A stretch of DNA of 64,000 bases from Lutibacter oceani (GTDB taxonomy: Bacteria; Bacteroidota; Bacteroidia; Flavobacteriales; Flavobacteriaceae), in contig NZ_QTTQ01000010.1 of NCBI RefSeq assembly GCF_003384935.1, forward strand, positions 372,001 to 436,000, written 5' to 3'. Positions 44,997-54,170 of this stretch are shown here, one piece after another. Numbering within the stretch: the stretch's first letter is position 1; every line of letters starts with the position of its first letter. The notes beneath the pieces are model-generated. The model was not told the DNA's origin. It did not search any database and saw only the letters and a program-made list of their open reading frames with translations. A program made the position numbers and the translations under genes.

Positions 44997-47819
44997 ATGA
45001 AAAAATTATTACTCCTATTTTACCTCATTTCAATTACAGTTTACAGTCAAATTCCAGCAGGTTATTACGATACTGCTACTGGTACTGGATACACACTAAA
45101 AACACAACTTTATAATATTATCCTTGGGCATACAGACAATGGCTATACACCGGGATTATGGGATACTTACCAAACATCTGATAGAGACATTTACTACGAA
45201 AATGACAATACTATCTTAGATATGTATTCTGAAAATCCTACAGCAGTTGACCCATATAATTTTACCTACTCAACGGATCAATGTGGTACATATGCTAATG
45301 AAGGAGATTGTTATAACAGGGAACATATAATTCCGCAATCTGTTTTTAATCAACTTTCACCTATGCGTAATGATGCTCATTTTATAACACCAACTGATGG
45401 AAAAGTAAATGGTTACAGATCTAACTACCCTCATGGAATGGTTGGTACTGCAACATACACTTCACAAAATGGTTCTAAATTGGGTTCAGGATTAAATTCA
45501 GGATACTCGGCAGGATATACAGGGACAGTTTTTGAACCTATTGATGAATTTAAAGGTGATATTGCGCGGATGTATTTTTATTTTGCGACTCGCTATGAAA
45601 ATGTAATAACAAGTTGGGGAGTTTCCTATGACATGTTTGATGGAACAAGTGATAAAGTATTTGCAGAACCTTTTTTAACAATACTTATGACATGGCATAC
45701 AAATGATCCTGTTAGTACGCGTGAAATAGACAGAAACAATGCCATTTATGCACGTCAAAATAATAGAAACCCTTTTATTGATCACCCAGAATATGTTTCC
45801 CAAATTTGGAGTACAACACCAGATACACAAGCACCAACTGCACCAACAAATTTAATAGCGTCAAATATTACAAATACCACTGCAGATTTAAACTGGACAG
45901 CTTCTACAGATGATGTTGGTGTTACTTCTTATGAAATTTTTAAAGATGGTGTTTTTTTAACATCTTCAGCTACAAATTCATATAATATTACAGGATTAAC
46001 TCAAAATACATCTTATAACTTTACAGTGTATGCTAAAGATGCTTTTGGAAATACTTCAACCGTAAGTAATACAGAAACTTTTACCACAACAAATATTATT
46101 GATGTTGATGCGCCAACTGTTCCTACAGCTCTAATTGTTAGTAATGAAACTAGTTCAACTATAGATTTATCTTGGACTGCTTCAACAGATAATGTTGGTG
46201 TAACAGGTTATGATATTTATGTTGACGGAATTTACAATGCAACTACAGCTTCTGTAACATATACAATTACCGGGCTCACACCAACAACTACTTATAGTTT
46301 TACAGTTTTAGCTAAAGATGGTGCAACTAATGAATCTGCTCAAAGTTCAGCTGTTAATGGTACTACAACTGCAATACCTAGTTTCTGTACTTCTGAAACT
46401 TTTACAAATATTGGAGCTAGTAGTTCTTCATATACAACGGTAAATTGGACTGGTGATGACGGAGGTTCTTGGTCATCAACAGATACTAGAACCGACCAAA
46501 CTCTAACTGGATCAGCGATTACAATTAGAAATGGTATTTTAACAGCTTCAACAACAGCTAATGGAATTGGAGATTTAACTGTTACAACCCAACTTGTTTT
46601 TACTGGTTCTTCTGGTACTTTTAACTTAAAAGTTAATGGATCAATTGTTGGCTCAATCCCATATAGTTCTTCAATACAAACTACTACAATAACAGGGATA
46701 AACATTTCTGGCAATGTTGCTATTGTTTTTGATGGAAATAGTACTACAAGTAACAGGGTTATTTTTGATGATTTATCCTGGACATGTTATGCATCTCCTG
46801 ATACGGAAGCTCCTACAGCAATTGTAGATTTAACTAGTAGTAATATAACTAGTAGTTCAGTAGATTTATATTGGAGTGCTGCAACAGATAACGTTGGTGT
46901 AACTTCTTATGAAGTATATAAAGATGGTGTATTTTTAGCATCTTCACCTACAAATTCTTATGCAGTTTCTGGTTTAAGTGGAAGTACTTCTTATGATTTT
47001 ACTATATACGCAAAAGATGCTGCTGGCAATACTTCATTAGTTAGTAATACCGAAACTTTTACAACTTTGGGAGGCTCTTCTGTTGCTTCTGAACTTTTTA
47101 TTTCAGAATATGTGGAAGGGAGTGGTACAAATAAAGCTATTGAGATTGCTAATTTTACTGGAGGCTCTGTTAATTTAGCAATATACTCTTTAGCAAGACA
47201 AAGTGCTGGTGCTGGTGCTTGGAGAACTGTTTTAAATTTATCTGGTACTATAGTAAATAATGATGTTTTTGTTGTTGCAAATTCAAGTGACGGAACAATT
47301 GTTGCTGCTGCAGATTACTTAGGAACTGATGATGCTTTACTATTTAACGGTGATGACCCTGTAGGATTATTTAAAAATGGTATTTTGATTGATGTAGTAG
47401 GCACATATAATGGAGCTACTGGAAATTTTGCAAAAGATGTAACACTAAGAAGAAAACCAGCTATTTCTTCACCTAATACAACTTATACTTTAAGTGAATG
47501 GGATTCTTATCCTATTGATACTTATAGCGGTTTAGGAAGTCATACTCTTAGTTCCTTATCAGTTCAGGAATTTGTTGAAAATTTATTTAATGTTTATCCA
47601 AATCCAACCAATACAAAAAGCGTTACTATTTCAGTTAATAATAATGAAACAATTAGTGCTGTGCAATTGTATAATTTAATTGGACAATTAATTATTGATA
47701 TTAAAAACCCAAATGGTTTTCAAAGTAAAATTGAAGTAACAGATATTCCTTCAGGATTTTATATTGTAAAAGTGTTTAATGAAAAAACATATTCAACAAA
47801 GAGGTTAATTGTTGAATAA
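44997..47819 (+). CDS. Secreted endonuclease I with FN3, lamin-tail and T9SS sorting domains
   Basis: A 940-residue modular protein. Order: signal peptide (1-18), endonuclease I/NucM domain (about 20-275) with catalytic RE-H in YNREHIIPQ (H110), two FN3 domains (about 280-365 and 372-460), a jelly-roll-like stretch (about 460-600), another FN3 (about 605-690), a lamin-tail-like domain (ELFISEYVEGSG, about 700-830) and a type IX C-terminal domain (VYPNPTN to STKRLIVE). FN3 domains 1 and 3 share DNVGVTSYE and KDGVF. It should be exported through T9SS to the cell surface or medium and degrade extracellular DNA, perhaps for phosphate or carbon. Confidence 0.93.
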   Translation: MKKLLLLFYLISITVYSQIPAGYYDTATGTGYTLKTQLYNIILGHTDNGYTPGLWDTYQTSDRDIYYENDNTILDMYSENPTAVDPYNFTYSTDQCGTYANEGDCYNREHIIPQSVFNQLSPMRNDAHFITPTDGKVNGYRSNYPHGMVGTATYTSQNGSKLGSGLNSGYSAGYTGTVFEPIDEFKGDIARMYFYFATRYENVITSWGVSYDMFDGTSDKVFAEPFLTILMTWHTNDPVSTREIDRNNAIYARQNNRNPFIDHPEYVSQIWSTTPDTQAPTAPTNLIASNITNTTADLNWTASTDDVGVTSYEIFKDGVFLTSSATNSYNITGLTQNTSYNFTVYAKDAFGNTSTVSNTETFTTTNIIDVDAPTVPTALIVSNETSSTIDLSWTASTDNVGVTGYDIYVDGIYNATTASVTYTITGLTPTTTYSFTVLAKDGATNESAQSSAVNGTTTAIPSFCTSETFTNIGASSSSYTTVNWTGDDGGSWSSTDTRTDQTLTGSAITIRNGILTASTTANGIGDLTVTTQLVFTGSSGTFNLKVNGSIVGSIPYSSSIQTTTITGINISGNVAIVFDGNSTTSNRVIFDDLSWTCYASPDTEAPTAIVDLTSSNITSSSVDLYWSAATDNVGVTSYEVYKDGVFLASSPTNSYAVSGLSGSTSYDFTIYAKDAAGNTSLVSNTETFTTLGGSSVASELFISEYVEGSGTNKAIEIANFTGGSVNLAIYSLARQSAGAGAWRTVLNLSGTIVNNDVFVVANSSDGTIVAAADYLGTDDALLFNGDDPVGLFKNGILIDVVGTYNGATGNFAKDVTLRRKPAISSPNTTYTLSEWDSYPIDTYSGLGSHTLSSLSVQEFVENLFNVYPNPTNTKSVTISVNNNETISAVQLYNLIGQLIIDIKNPNGFQSKIEVTDIPSGFYIVKVFNEKTYSTKRLIVE

Positions 47820-47950
47820 ATAGCAAGAAGGTTGTTTAAAAGTATTTATTCTGTCATTCTGTATTTATTTACTCACCCATTTTTTATTTGACAATATGGA
47901 ATTCGTGAATCTTCAATTTCAGAATATAATTACTTGATAACCAATCACTA

Positions 47951-47979
47951 TGAGAACCAGAAACAAGTTCAGGTTGACG
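47951..47979 (+). repeat. Half palindromic repeat, family B
   Basis: GAGAACCAGAAACAAGTTCA and GGTTGACG match one arm of the family B repeat at 60480-60560 (reverse orientation). The partner arm is not clear to the left. It lies in a 195-nt gap between convergent endonuclease and DUF2461 genes, otherwise empty. Confidence 0.7.
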
Positions 47980-48014
47980 AAAATTGTAGCTTTTATACTA
48001 CCTCATTTTTCTAT

Positions 48015-48686
48015 CTATATTATAGATTCTCCATTTAAATCCGTAGTAAGAATCTCACTCATATAATCAAAATAAGGTCTCATTGCTTTATAACTATTGT
48101 CAATCTCCTGTAAAAAATTAGGTTTTAAAACCTCTTCATCTGTAAACTGACGCGTTATAATAAACTGTTTCATTTTAATTAAATCCATATCAGGATGCTC
48201 TTTATCAAAACCTCTAGGTGCAGTTTTTAATGATTCACCTTCTAATTTTCCAAAATAATTTTTAAAAGTTTTATCATTTATAATTTCTCTAATTTCTGAA
48301 GTATCCATTTCAAATTCTTTACGAATTCTCAACAAGTCTTCTTTATTAGGTTCCCAAAATCCACCTGCTAAAAAACTTTCTCCTGGTCGTATTCTCAAAT
48401 AGTAACCTCCTCTTAATCTTTTGGTAGCTCTTGAAAATGAACCTGCAAAATGAGGTTTGTATGGTGTTTTATCTTTTGAAAAACGAACATCACGATAAAT
48501 TCGAAATAATTTAAATTTATCAATAACGTCATGTGTTTTTAATTTTTCTTCTAAAGCATTGTAAAAATCTTTTGCCCTTTTTTGTTCAATTTGAAACTCA
48601 GGTTTATGTTCATTAAACCAATCACGGTTATTGTTCTTTTTTAGTTTCGTCAAAAATTCTAAAGTAGATTTTGATATTGATGTCAT
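48015..48686 (-). CDS. DUF2461 family protein
   Basis: A 223-residue soluble protein of the DUF2461 (TIGR02453) family. The N-terminal FLTKLKKNNNRDWFNEHKPE, the central RIYRDVRFSKDKTPYKPHF and GGYYLRIRPGESFLAGGFWEP are the family marks. Function is unknown. It is a stand-alone gene next to the his operon end; a terminator for the his operon lies just upstream of its start, so it needs its own promoter. Confidence 0.88.
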   Translation of the reverse strand: MTSISKSTLEFLTKLKKNNNRDWFNEHKPEFQIEQKRAKDFYNALEEKLKTHDVIDKFKLFRIYRDVRFSKDKTPYKPHFAGSFSRATKRLRGGYYLRIRPGESFLAGGFWEPNKEDLLRIRKEFEMDTSEIREIINDKTFKNYFGKLEGESLKTAPRGFDKEHPDMDLIKMKQFIITRQFTDEEVLKPNFLQEIDNSYKAMRPYFDYMSEILTTDLNGESII

Positions 48687-48712
48687 TCTTATTTTTTTAG
48701 AATTTGAAAATA

Positions 48713-48749
48713 CAAAAAAAATGCCATTACAAAGAAAGCTGTAATGACA
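48713..48749 (-). terminator. Terminator of the his operon
   Basis: On the minus strand TGTCATTACAG / TTTGTAATGGCA stem (about 10 bp, one wobble) with a short loop, followed by eight T. It lies 23 nt past the hisIE stop, a clear end for the leftward his transcript. Confidence 0.85.
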
Positions 48750-48771
48750 TTCACTATAATTTCCTTTTATT

Positions 48772-49368
48772 TTAATGTCTTCCCTCTAAAACTTTTACTA
48801 TATCTTTTAAAGTATAGCCTTTTGCTTGTAATAAAATTAAATAATGAAACAATAAATCTGCACCCTCATTTAAAAACAATGCTTCATTGTCATCTTTAGC
48901 TTCAATAACAATTTCAACAGCTTCTTCACCAACCTTTTGAGCAATTTTATTAATTCCTTTTTTAAATAATGAGGCTACATAACTCTTCTCGGCATCTGCA
49001 TTAACACGCCTACTTTTTATAACATTTTCAAGTTCAGATAAAAACCCGAAAGTTTGCTCATTAGATTCATCCCAACAAGTGTCAGTTCCTTTGTGGCAAG
49101 TTGGTCCTTCAGGATTTACCTTTATTAACAAGGTATCATTATCGCAATCGTTTTTAATTGAAACTAAATTCAAAAAATTTCCGCTTTCTTCCCCTTTTGT
49201 CCAAAGTCTGCTTTTTGTTCTACTAAAAAAAGTTACTTTTCCAGTTTCAATAGTTTTTTCATAAGCTTCTTTATTCATGTAACCTAGCATTAAAACTTGT
49301 CTGGTTATAAAATCTTGAATTATTGCGGGTACTAAACCATCACTATTTTTATTAAAATCTATATTCAT
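48772..49368 (-). CDS. hisIE: Phosphoribosyl-AMP cyclohydrolase / phosphoribosyl-ATP pyrophosphatase
   Basis: A 198-residue bifunctional enzyme for steps 2 and 3 of histidine synthesis. The N-terminal HisI part (about 1-105) has MLGYMNKEA, SRTKSRLWTKGEESG and the zinc-binding NDCDNDTLLI and GPTCHKGTDTCW. The C-terminal HisE part (about 110-198) has ADAEKSYVASLF and KVGEEAVEIVIEAK. It is the last gene of the his operon, before a strong terminator, and is separated from hisF by a palindromic repeat. Confidence 0.95.
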   Translation of the reverse strand: MNIDFNKNSDGLVPAIIQDFITRQVLMLGYMNKEAYEKTIETGKVTFFSRTKSRLWTKGEESGNFLNLVSIKNDCDNDTLLIKVNPEGPTCHKGTDTCWDESNEQTFGFLSELENVIKSRRVNADAEKSYVASLFKKGINKIAQKVGEEAVEIVIEAKDDNEALFLNEGADLLFHYLILLQAKGYTLKDIVKVLEGRH

Positions 49369-49400
49369 AATTATATTATTTTTTAGCGTTTAATTGTAAC

Positions 49401-49488
49401 TGTCATTGCGAAGCAAATTTTTCATTTGCTGTGGCAATCTATTTATTAGAAACAGATTACTTCTTCGTTGCTCTCATCGTAATGACGA
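49401..49488. repeat. Palindromic repeat, family A (between hisIE and hisF)
   Basis: Imperfect inverted repeat: TGTCATTGCGAAG...GGCAATCT on the left and AGATTAC...CGTAATGACGA on the right, with a spacer of about 13 nt. Related to the copies at 50284 and within purL at 59608. Confidence 0.8.
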
Positions 49489-49515
49489 CAAATTTACAAT
49501 GCGTCGATTCCTAAA

Positions 49516-50271
49516 TTACAATCGAACTGGTAGGTTATTTCTTTTTAATTCGTTTTTTAAATCTATAATTTCAATTTCTTTAAAGTGAAATACACTTGCT
49601 GCCAAAGCTGCATCTGCTTTTCCTTCTATAAAAGTATCCGTAAAATGCTGCATATTCCCTGCTCCACCAGAAGCAATAATTGGAATATTTACCAACTCGC
49701 TTAAATATGCCAACGCTTGATTAGCAAAGCCATTTTTTGTTCCATCGTGATCCATTGATGTAAATAATATTTCTCCAGCTCCACGTTGCTCAACTTCTTT
49801 TGCCCATTCAAATAGCTTAATATCTGTAGGAACTTTTCCCCCAACCAAATGCACCATCCATTCTCCATCAATTTGTTTTGCATCAATAGCAACTACCACA
49901 CACTGACTCCCAAATTTTGCAGCCAAATCATTTATCAATTGTGGATTTTTAACTGCGGATGAATTTATTGAAACTTTATCTGCTCCAGAATTTAATAATA
50001 TTTCCACATCTTCAACTGAAGATATTCCTCCTCCAACTGTAAAAGGAATATTAACCTTTTCTGCAACATGGATTACCAATTCTACCAAGGTTTTGCGTTT
50101 TTGCTCAGTAGCAGTAATATCTAAAAAAACCAATTCATCAGCTCCTTCATTTGCATAAATTTCTGCCAATTCAACAGGATCACCAGCATCTCGTAAATCT
50201 ACAAAATTCACGCCTTTAACGGTTCTTCCATTTTTTATATCCAAACAAGGAATTATTCTTTTTGTTAACAT
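49516..50271 (-). CDS. hisF: Imidazole glycerol phosphate synthase cyclase subunit HisF
   Basis: A 251-residue TIM-barrel enzyme that, with ammonia from HisH, makes imidazole glycerol phosphate and AICAR. Catalytic Asp in [15 protein letters not shown] (D11) and in [11 protein letters not shown] (D near 130), phosphate loops [11 protein letters not shown] and [11 protein letters not shown]. Flanked on both sides by family A palindromic repeats. AICAR produced here links to purine synthesis; purL lies just beyond the operon. Confidence 0.96.
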   Translation of the reverse strand: MLTKRIIPCLDIKNGRTVKGVNFVDLRDAGDPVELAEIYANEGADELVFLDITATEQKRKTLVELVIHVAEKVNIPFTVGGGISSVEDVEILLNSGADKVSINSSAVKNPQLINDLAAKFGSQCVVVAIDAKQIDGEWMVHLVGGKVPTDIKLFEWAKEVEQRGAGEILFTSMDHDGTKNGFANQALAYLSELVNIPIIASGGAGNMQHFTDTFIEGKADAALAASVFHFKEIEIIDLKNELKRNNLPVRL

Positions 50272-50283
50272 TTTCTTCTATTT

Positions 50284-50357
50284 CGTCATTGCGAATGAAA
50301 TGAAGCAATCTCTATCTAAAAAACAGATTACCACGTCGCTTCACTCCTCGTAATGAC
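50284..50357. repeat. Palindromic repeat, family A (between hisF and hisA)
   Basis: Begins CGTCATTGCGAATGAAATGA and ends CACTCCTCGTAATGAC, about 74 nt, with a central loop. Nearly identical in order and content to the in-frame copy inside purL (59608-59680). Confidence 0.88.
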
Positions 50358-50359
50358 AA

Positions 50360-51085
50360 TTAATTATTTAAAATAAAATTCTCTAATTGCTTCATACTAA
50401 TTTTATGCTCGTAAATTGCTTTACCAACAATGGTTCCTTCACAACCCATTTCAGCCAATTTTGGCAATTCATCATAGGTTGAAATTCCTCCTGAAGCTAT
50501 TAACTTAATAGTAGTAGTTTCATTCAATATTTTTTGATATAAATCAAATGAAGGTCCTTGCAACATTCCATCTTTTGAAATATCTGTGCAAATTACATAA
50601 CTAACTCCTTCTTTTAAATAATTTTGAATAAAAGGAATTAACTCTTTATCACTTTCTTCTAACCAACCACTTACAGCTACTTTTTCATCCATTGCATCTG
50701 CGCCTAAAATAATTTTATCTGCACCAAATTTTTGTAACCAGCTTTTAAACGTATCAGGATTTTTAACGGCAATGCTTCCACCAGTTATTTGATTTGCACC
50801 ACATTCAAAAGCTATTTTTAAATCTTCATCCGACTTTAAACCTCCACCAAAATCAATGGATAAACTTGTGTTTGCAGCAATTGTTTCTAATACTCTATAA
50901 TTTACAATATGACTAGCTTTTGCACCATCTAAATCAACTAAATGCAAATGTTTTATGCCGTGAGCTTCAAACATTTTTGCGACTTCTAATGGATTTTCAT
51001 TATATATTTTTTTAGTTGCATAATCACCTTTTGATAAACGTACACATTTTCCACTAATAATATCAATTGCTGGTATAATTCTCAT
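50360..51085 (-). CDS. hisA: ProFAR isomerase HisA
   Basis: A 241-residue TIM-barrel isomerase of histidine synthesis. The catalytic Asp lies in [17 protein letters not shown] (D8), the second in CTDISKDGM, and the phosphate loops are [12 protein letters not shown] and [11 protein letters not shown]. The two-fold half-barrel resemblance to HisF is visible. It sits between the family A repeat next to hisF and a family B repeat before hisH. Confidence 0.96.
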   Translation of the reverse strand: MRIIPAIDIISGKCVRLSKGDYATKKIYNENPLEVAKMFEAHGIKHLHLVDLDGAKASHIVNYRVLETIAANTSLSIDFGGGLKSDEDLKIAFECGANQITGGSIAVKNPDTFKSWLQKFGADKIILGADAMDEKVAVSGWLEESDKELIPFIQNYLKEGVSYVICTDISKDGMLQGPSFDLYQKILNETTTIKLIASGGISTYDELPKLAEMGCEGTIVGKAIYEHKISMKQLENFILNN

Positions 51086-51121
51086 TTTATTAATTTTATT
51101 GTCTTTTGAATTATTTTAAAT

Positions 51122-51200
51122 CGTCATGCTGAACTTGTTTCAGCATCTCATCAAATTGAGTCTAATCATTATGTGACCCTAAAATAAATTCAGAGTAACG
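51122..51200. repeat. Palindromic repeat, family B (between hisA and hisH)
   Basis: Left arm CGTCATGCTGAACTTGTTTC then AGCATCTC, itself a hairpin (ATGCTGAA / TTCAGCAT). Right arm is a decayed inverse copy ending AGAGTAACG. Same family as 60480-60560, with TG/CA at the covarying position. Confidence 0.82.
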
Positions 51201-51206
51201 AAACGA

Positions 51207-51845
51207 TTATAATTCTAAAAAATTCTTTAATATTTGCGCTCCTGCTTTGCTGCTTTTTTCTGGATGAAATTGAACTCCATAAAAGTTCTTTTCTTGTAAG
51301 GCTGAGGCATATTTAATTCCATAGGTTGTTGTTGCAATAGCTTCCTCATTAATTGGAACATAAAAACTATGCACTAAATACATATATTCTTTTTCGTTAA
51401 TTCCTTTAAATAAATCTGATTTTAAATTCTCAATTTGATTCCATCCAATTTGAGGAACTTTTTCTCTATCGTCAAACTTTACAACATCAACATCAAAAAT
51501 ATTTAACCCTTTAGTATCACCTTCTTCGCAATATTTACACATTAACTGCATTCCTAAGCAAATACCTAAAACCGGTTGTTTTAACGTTGGAATTACTTTA
51601 TCCAATCCTGTAGATTTCAACATTTCCATAGCGCTACTTGCCTCACCAACACCTGGAAAAATTACTTTATCCGCATTTCTTATCTCTTCTTCATCGTGCG
51701 ATAAAACTGCTTCAAAACCCAAACGTTGAATTGCAAATTTTATAGATTGAATATTTCCTGCTCCGTAATTTATAATTACTACGCCCCCTTTTAATCCCCC
51801 TAAAGGGGAAACTTCTTTACTTTTATTAAATTTAATTTCTTCCAT
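51207..51845 (-). CDS. hisH: Imidazole glycerol phosphate synthase glutaminase HisH, with repeat-derived N-terminus
   Basis: A 212-residue class I glutaminase that feeds ammonia to HisF. Catalytic Cys in VLGICLGMQLM, His and Glu in GVQFHPEKSS; VIFPGVGEASSAM is the oxyanion strand. HisH normally begins at about VVIINYGAGN; here 21 extra residues precede it, ending SPLGGLKGG, which are coded by one arm of a G/C-rich palindromic repeat. No ATG exists at the expected position, so translation must begin inside the repeat region (ATG at 51845). Confidence 0.94.
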   Translation of the reverse strand: MEEIKFNKSKEVSPLGGLKGGVVIINYGAGNIQSIKFAIQRLGFEAVLSHDEEEIRNADKVIFPGVGEASSAMEMLKSTGLDKVIPTLKQPVLGICLGMQLMCKYCEEGDTKGLNIFDVDVVKFDDREKVPQIGWNQIENLKSDLFKGINEKEYMYLVHSFYVPINEEAIATTTYGIKYASALQEKNFYGVQFHPEKSSKAGAQILKNFLEL

Positions 51846-51880
51846 ATTTTCAATTCCCCCCCTTTGGGGATTAGGGGGCT
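51783..51880. repeat. G/C-rich inverted repeat across hisH start and hisB end
   Basis: Left arm near 51783-51812 (GCCCCCTTTTAATCCCCCTA then AAGGGG) lies inside hisH coding; right arm near 51855-51880 (CCCCCCCTTTGGGGATTAGG then GGGC) ends at the hisB stop codon. Each arm is itself palindromic. The C/G content stands out in an AT-rich window. Confidence 0.85.
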
Positions 51881-53016
51881 TATAGCATTCCTTTTGTACT
51901 TGGTAAAATCATTTTTTCAGCATCTCTTTTTACAGCTGCTTTTATAGCTTTTGCAAAAGCCTTAAAAATTCCTTCAATTTTGTGATGTTCGTTTGTTCCT
52001 TCAGCTTTTATATTTAAATTACAACGTGCACCATCTGTAAAGGACTTAAACAAATGAAAAAACATTTCTGTTGGCATTTCACCAATCTTTTCACGCTTAA
52101 AATCTGCATCCCAAACCAACCAGTTTCTTCCTCCAAAATCGATAGCTACTTGCGCCAAACAATCGTCCATTGGTAAACAAAATCCGTAACGTTCAATCCC
52201 TAATTTATTTCCTAAAGCTTTGGCAAAAACTTCACCTAAAGCTATCATAGTATCTTCAATTGTGTGATGCTCATCAACTTCCAAATCTCCATTCACTTGT
52301 ATTATTAAATCCATATTTCCGTGACGCGCAATTTGATCTAACATATGATCAAAAAATGCAATTCCTGTTGAAATGTTGCTTTTTCCTGTTCCGTCTAAAT
52401 TTAATTTGATATAAATTTTTGTTTCGTTGGTGTTACGAGTTAATTCAGCAGTACGATTTTCAAGTTTTAAAAACTCGTAAATTTTTTGCCAATCGTTACT
52501 TTCTAAAGCAATAAACGCATCCAACTCATCTCTTTTAACAGTAATTTCTCCTGTTCCAAGATTTGTATTATCATTAATAAAAATTCCTTTAGCACCTAAA
52601 TTTTTAGCTAACTGAATGTCTGTCAATCGATCTCCAATAACAAAAGAATTTTCCATATCAAATTCATCAGAAAAATATTCAGTTAACAAACCTGTATTTG
52701 GTTTTCTGGTTGGAGCATTATCTTTGGTAAATGTTTTATCTATAAAAATCTTATCAAATTTAACCCCTTCATTTTCAAAACATTGAACAACAAAATTTTG
52801 AACTGGCCAAAAATCTTCCTCAGGTAAACTAGCAGTTCCTAACCCATCCTGATTGGTAACCATTACCAATTCAAAATCCAATTCCGTTGCAATTTTACCT
52901 AAATAAGTAAATGCTTTTGGATAAAATACTATTTTTTCAAATGCATCAACTTGCTCGTCTGCTGGTTCTTTTATCATTGTACCATCACGATCAATAAATA
53001 ATACTTTCTTTTTCAT
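51880..53016 (-). CDS. hisB: Histidinol-phosphatase / imidazoleglycerol-phosphate dehydratase
   Basis: A 378-residue bifunctional enzyme for two steps of histidine synthesis. The N-terminal HAD phosphatase (about 1-165) has [12 protein letters not shown] with the nucleophile Asp, the VTNQDGLG motif and [14 protein letters not shown]. The C-terminal dehydratase (about 190-378) has [30 protein letters not shown] and [15 protein letters not shown], manganese-binding. Fusion of this sort is typical of enterobacteria and Bacteroidetes. It starts 1 nt after the hisC stop. Confidence 0.96.
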   Translation of the reverse strand: MKKKVLFIDRDGTMIKEPADEQVDAFEKIVFYPKAFTYLGKIATELDFELVMVTNQDGLGTASLPEEDFWPVQNFVVQCFENEGVKFDKIFIDKTFTKDNAPTRKPNTGLLTEYFSDEFDMENSFVIGDRLTDIQLAKNLGAKGIFINDNTNLGTGEITVKRDELDAFIALESNDWQKIYEFLKLENRTAELTRNTNETKIYIKLNLDGTGKSNISTGIAFFDHMLDQIARHGNMDLIIQVNGDLEVDEHHTIEDTMIALGEVFAKALGNKLGIERYGFCLPMDDCLAQVAIDFGGRNWLVWDADFKREKIGEMPTEMFFHLFKSFTDGARCNLNIKAEGTNEHHKIEGIFKAFAKAIKAAVKRDAEKMILPSTKGML

Positions 53017-53017
53017 T

Positions 53018-54064
53018 TTAAATATCTTTTAATGCTTTAATCAACTTAATATTTTCAATTTTAGTACCAACAGTTAAACGCAGTGTATTTTCGCACAATG
53101 CTTGTGTTGTTCTGTTTCTAATAACTATTCCTTTTTCAAGTAAATTGTTATATCTATCAATTGCATTATCAACTTTTACCAATACAAAATTTGAATCTGT
53201 TGGGTAAATTTCTTCAACAAACGAAATTGTTTTTAATTTCTCAATCAACTTTTCTCGTTGTTCTAAAATTTTAGAAATTTCATGTTGAACTTTATTTTTA
53301 CTTAACAACCTTTTTAATGCTTTTTGCTGGGTTAATTCATTTACATTATAAGGTGGTTTTAGTTTATTTAAAATAGTAATAATTTCTTCGGAAGCATAAC
53401 ATATTCCCAATCTAATACCAGCCATTCCATAAGCTTTTGACAAGGTTTGGGTAATTATTAAATTTGGAAATTCTTTCAATCTTTCCAACCAACTTTTTTG
53501 TGAAGAAAAATCTATATACGCTTCATCAATTACCACCAAACCGTTGAAAGAATTTAATAATGTTTCCACACTTTCCTGTGAAAATGAATTGCCTGTTGGA
53601 TTGTTTGGTGAACACAAAAACAAAATTTTTGAATTAGCATCTGCTTTTTCTAAAATTGAATCAATATTTGGTTCAAAATTTTTGTTTAATAAAACTTCTC
53701 TCTCCTCTACATTATTAATAGTAGCCAGCACTTTATACATTCCGTATGTTGGCGGAAGTGTAATTACATTATCTATTTTTGGTTCACAAAAAGCTCTAAA
53801 AATTAAATCTAATACTTCATCACTTCCATTTCCAAGTAAAATATTAGTTGCTGGAATTTCTTTTAGTTTTGACAGCTCCTTTTTTACTGTAGTTTGTTGA
53901 GGATCCGGATATCTATTAACGCCATTCTCAAAAGGGTTTTCATTGGCATCTAAAAATACCATATCTTTAGTAAACTCTTTAAATTCATCTCTTGCAGAAG
54001 AATATGGCTTTAAAGATTTTATGTTTTCCCTAACTAAATTTTCTATATTAAAATTATTTTTCAT
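53018..54064 (-). CDS. hisC: Histidinol-phosphate aminotransferase
   Basis: A 348-residue PLP enzyme that aminates imidazole acetol phosphate. Seen: [56 protein letters not shown] and the PLP lysine in [16 protein letters not shown]. The start [10 protein letters not shown] (54064) is preferred: the frame stays open 11 codons upstream, but those codons are the reverse of a family B repeat arm (MRLRKQVQGYK) and would not be expected in the family. It abuts hisB. Confidence 0.95.
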   Translation of the reverse strand: MKNNFNIENLVRENIKSLKPYSSARDEFKEFTKDMVFLDANENPFENGVNRYPDPQQTTVKKELSKLKEIPATNILLGNGSDEVLDLIFRAFCEPKIDNVITLPPTYGMYKVLATINNVEEREVLLNKNFEPNIDSILEKADANSKILFLCSPNNPTGNSFSQESVETLLNSFNGLVVIDEAYIDFSSQKSWLERLKEFPNLIITQTLSKAYGMAGIRLGICYASEEIITILNKLKPPYNVNELTQQKALKRLLSKNKVQHEISKILEQREKLIEKLKTISFVEEIYPTDSNFVLVKVDNAIDRYNNLLEKGIVIRNRTTQALCENTLRLTVGTKIENIKLIKALKDI

Positions 54065-54070
54065 TTTATA

Positions 54071-54168
54071 ACCCTGAACTTGTTTTCGGAGTCTCATTTA
54101 TTAATATTTTACATTCCCTGTTTCCTAAACTACACTTCGACAAGCTCAGTGTAACAATACGTAATGAC
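54071..54168. repeat. Compound repeat, families B and C (between hisC and hisD)
   Basis: A family B arm (CCTGAACTTGTTTTCGGAG, 54073-54092) is followed by a family C motif CACTTCGACAAGCTCAGTG TAACA (54133-54156) and CGTAATGACAA. The family C motif also occurs inside purL at 57743-57766. Confidence 0.75.
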
Positions 54169-54170
54169 AA

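Noticed and set aside
46340-46714. 124-codon open frame opposite the secreted endonuclease
   Set aside because: Lies opposite a Ser/Thr-rich, stop-poor stretch; no family resemblance.
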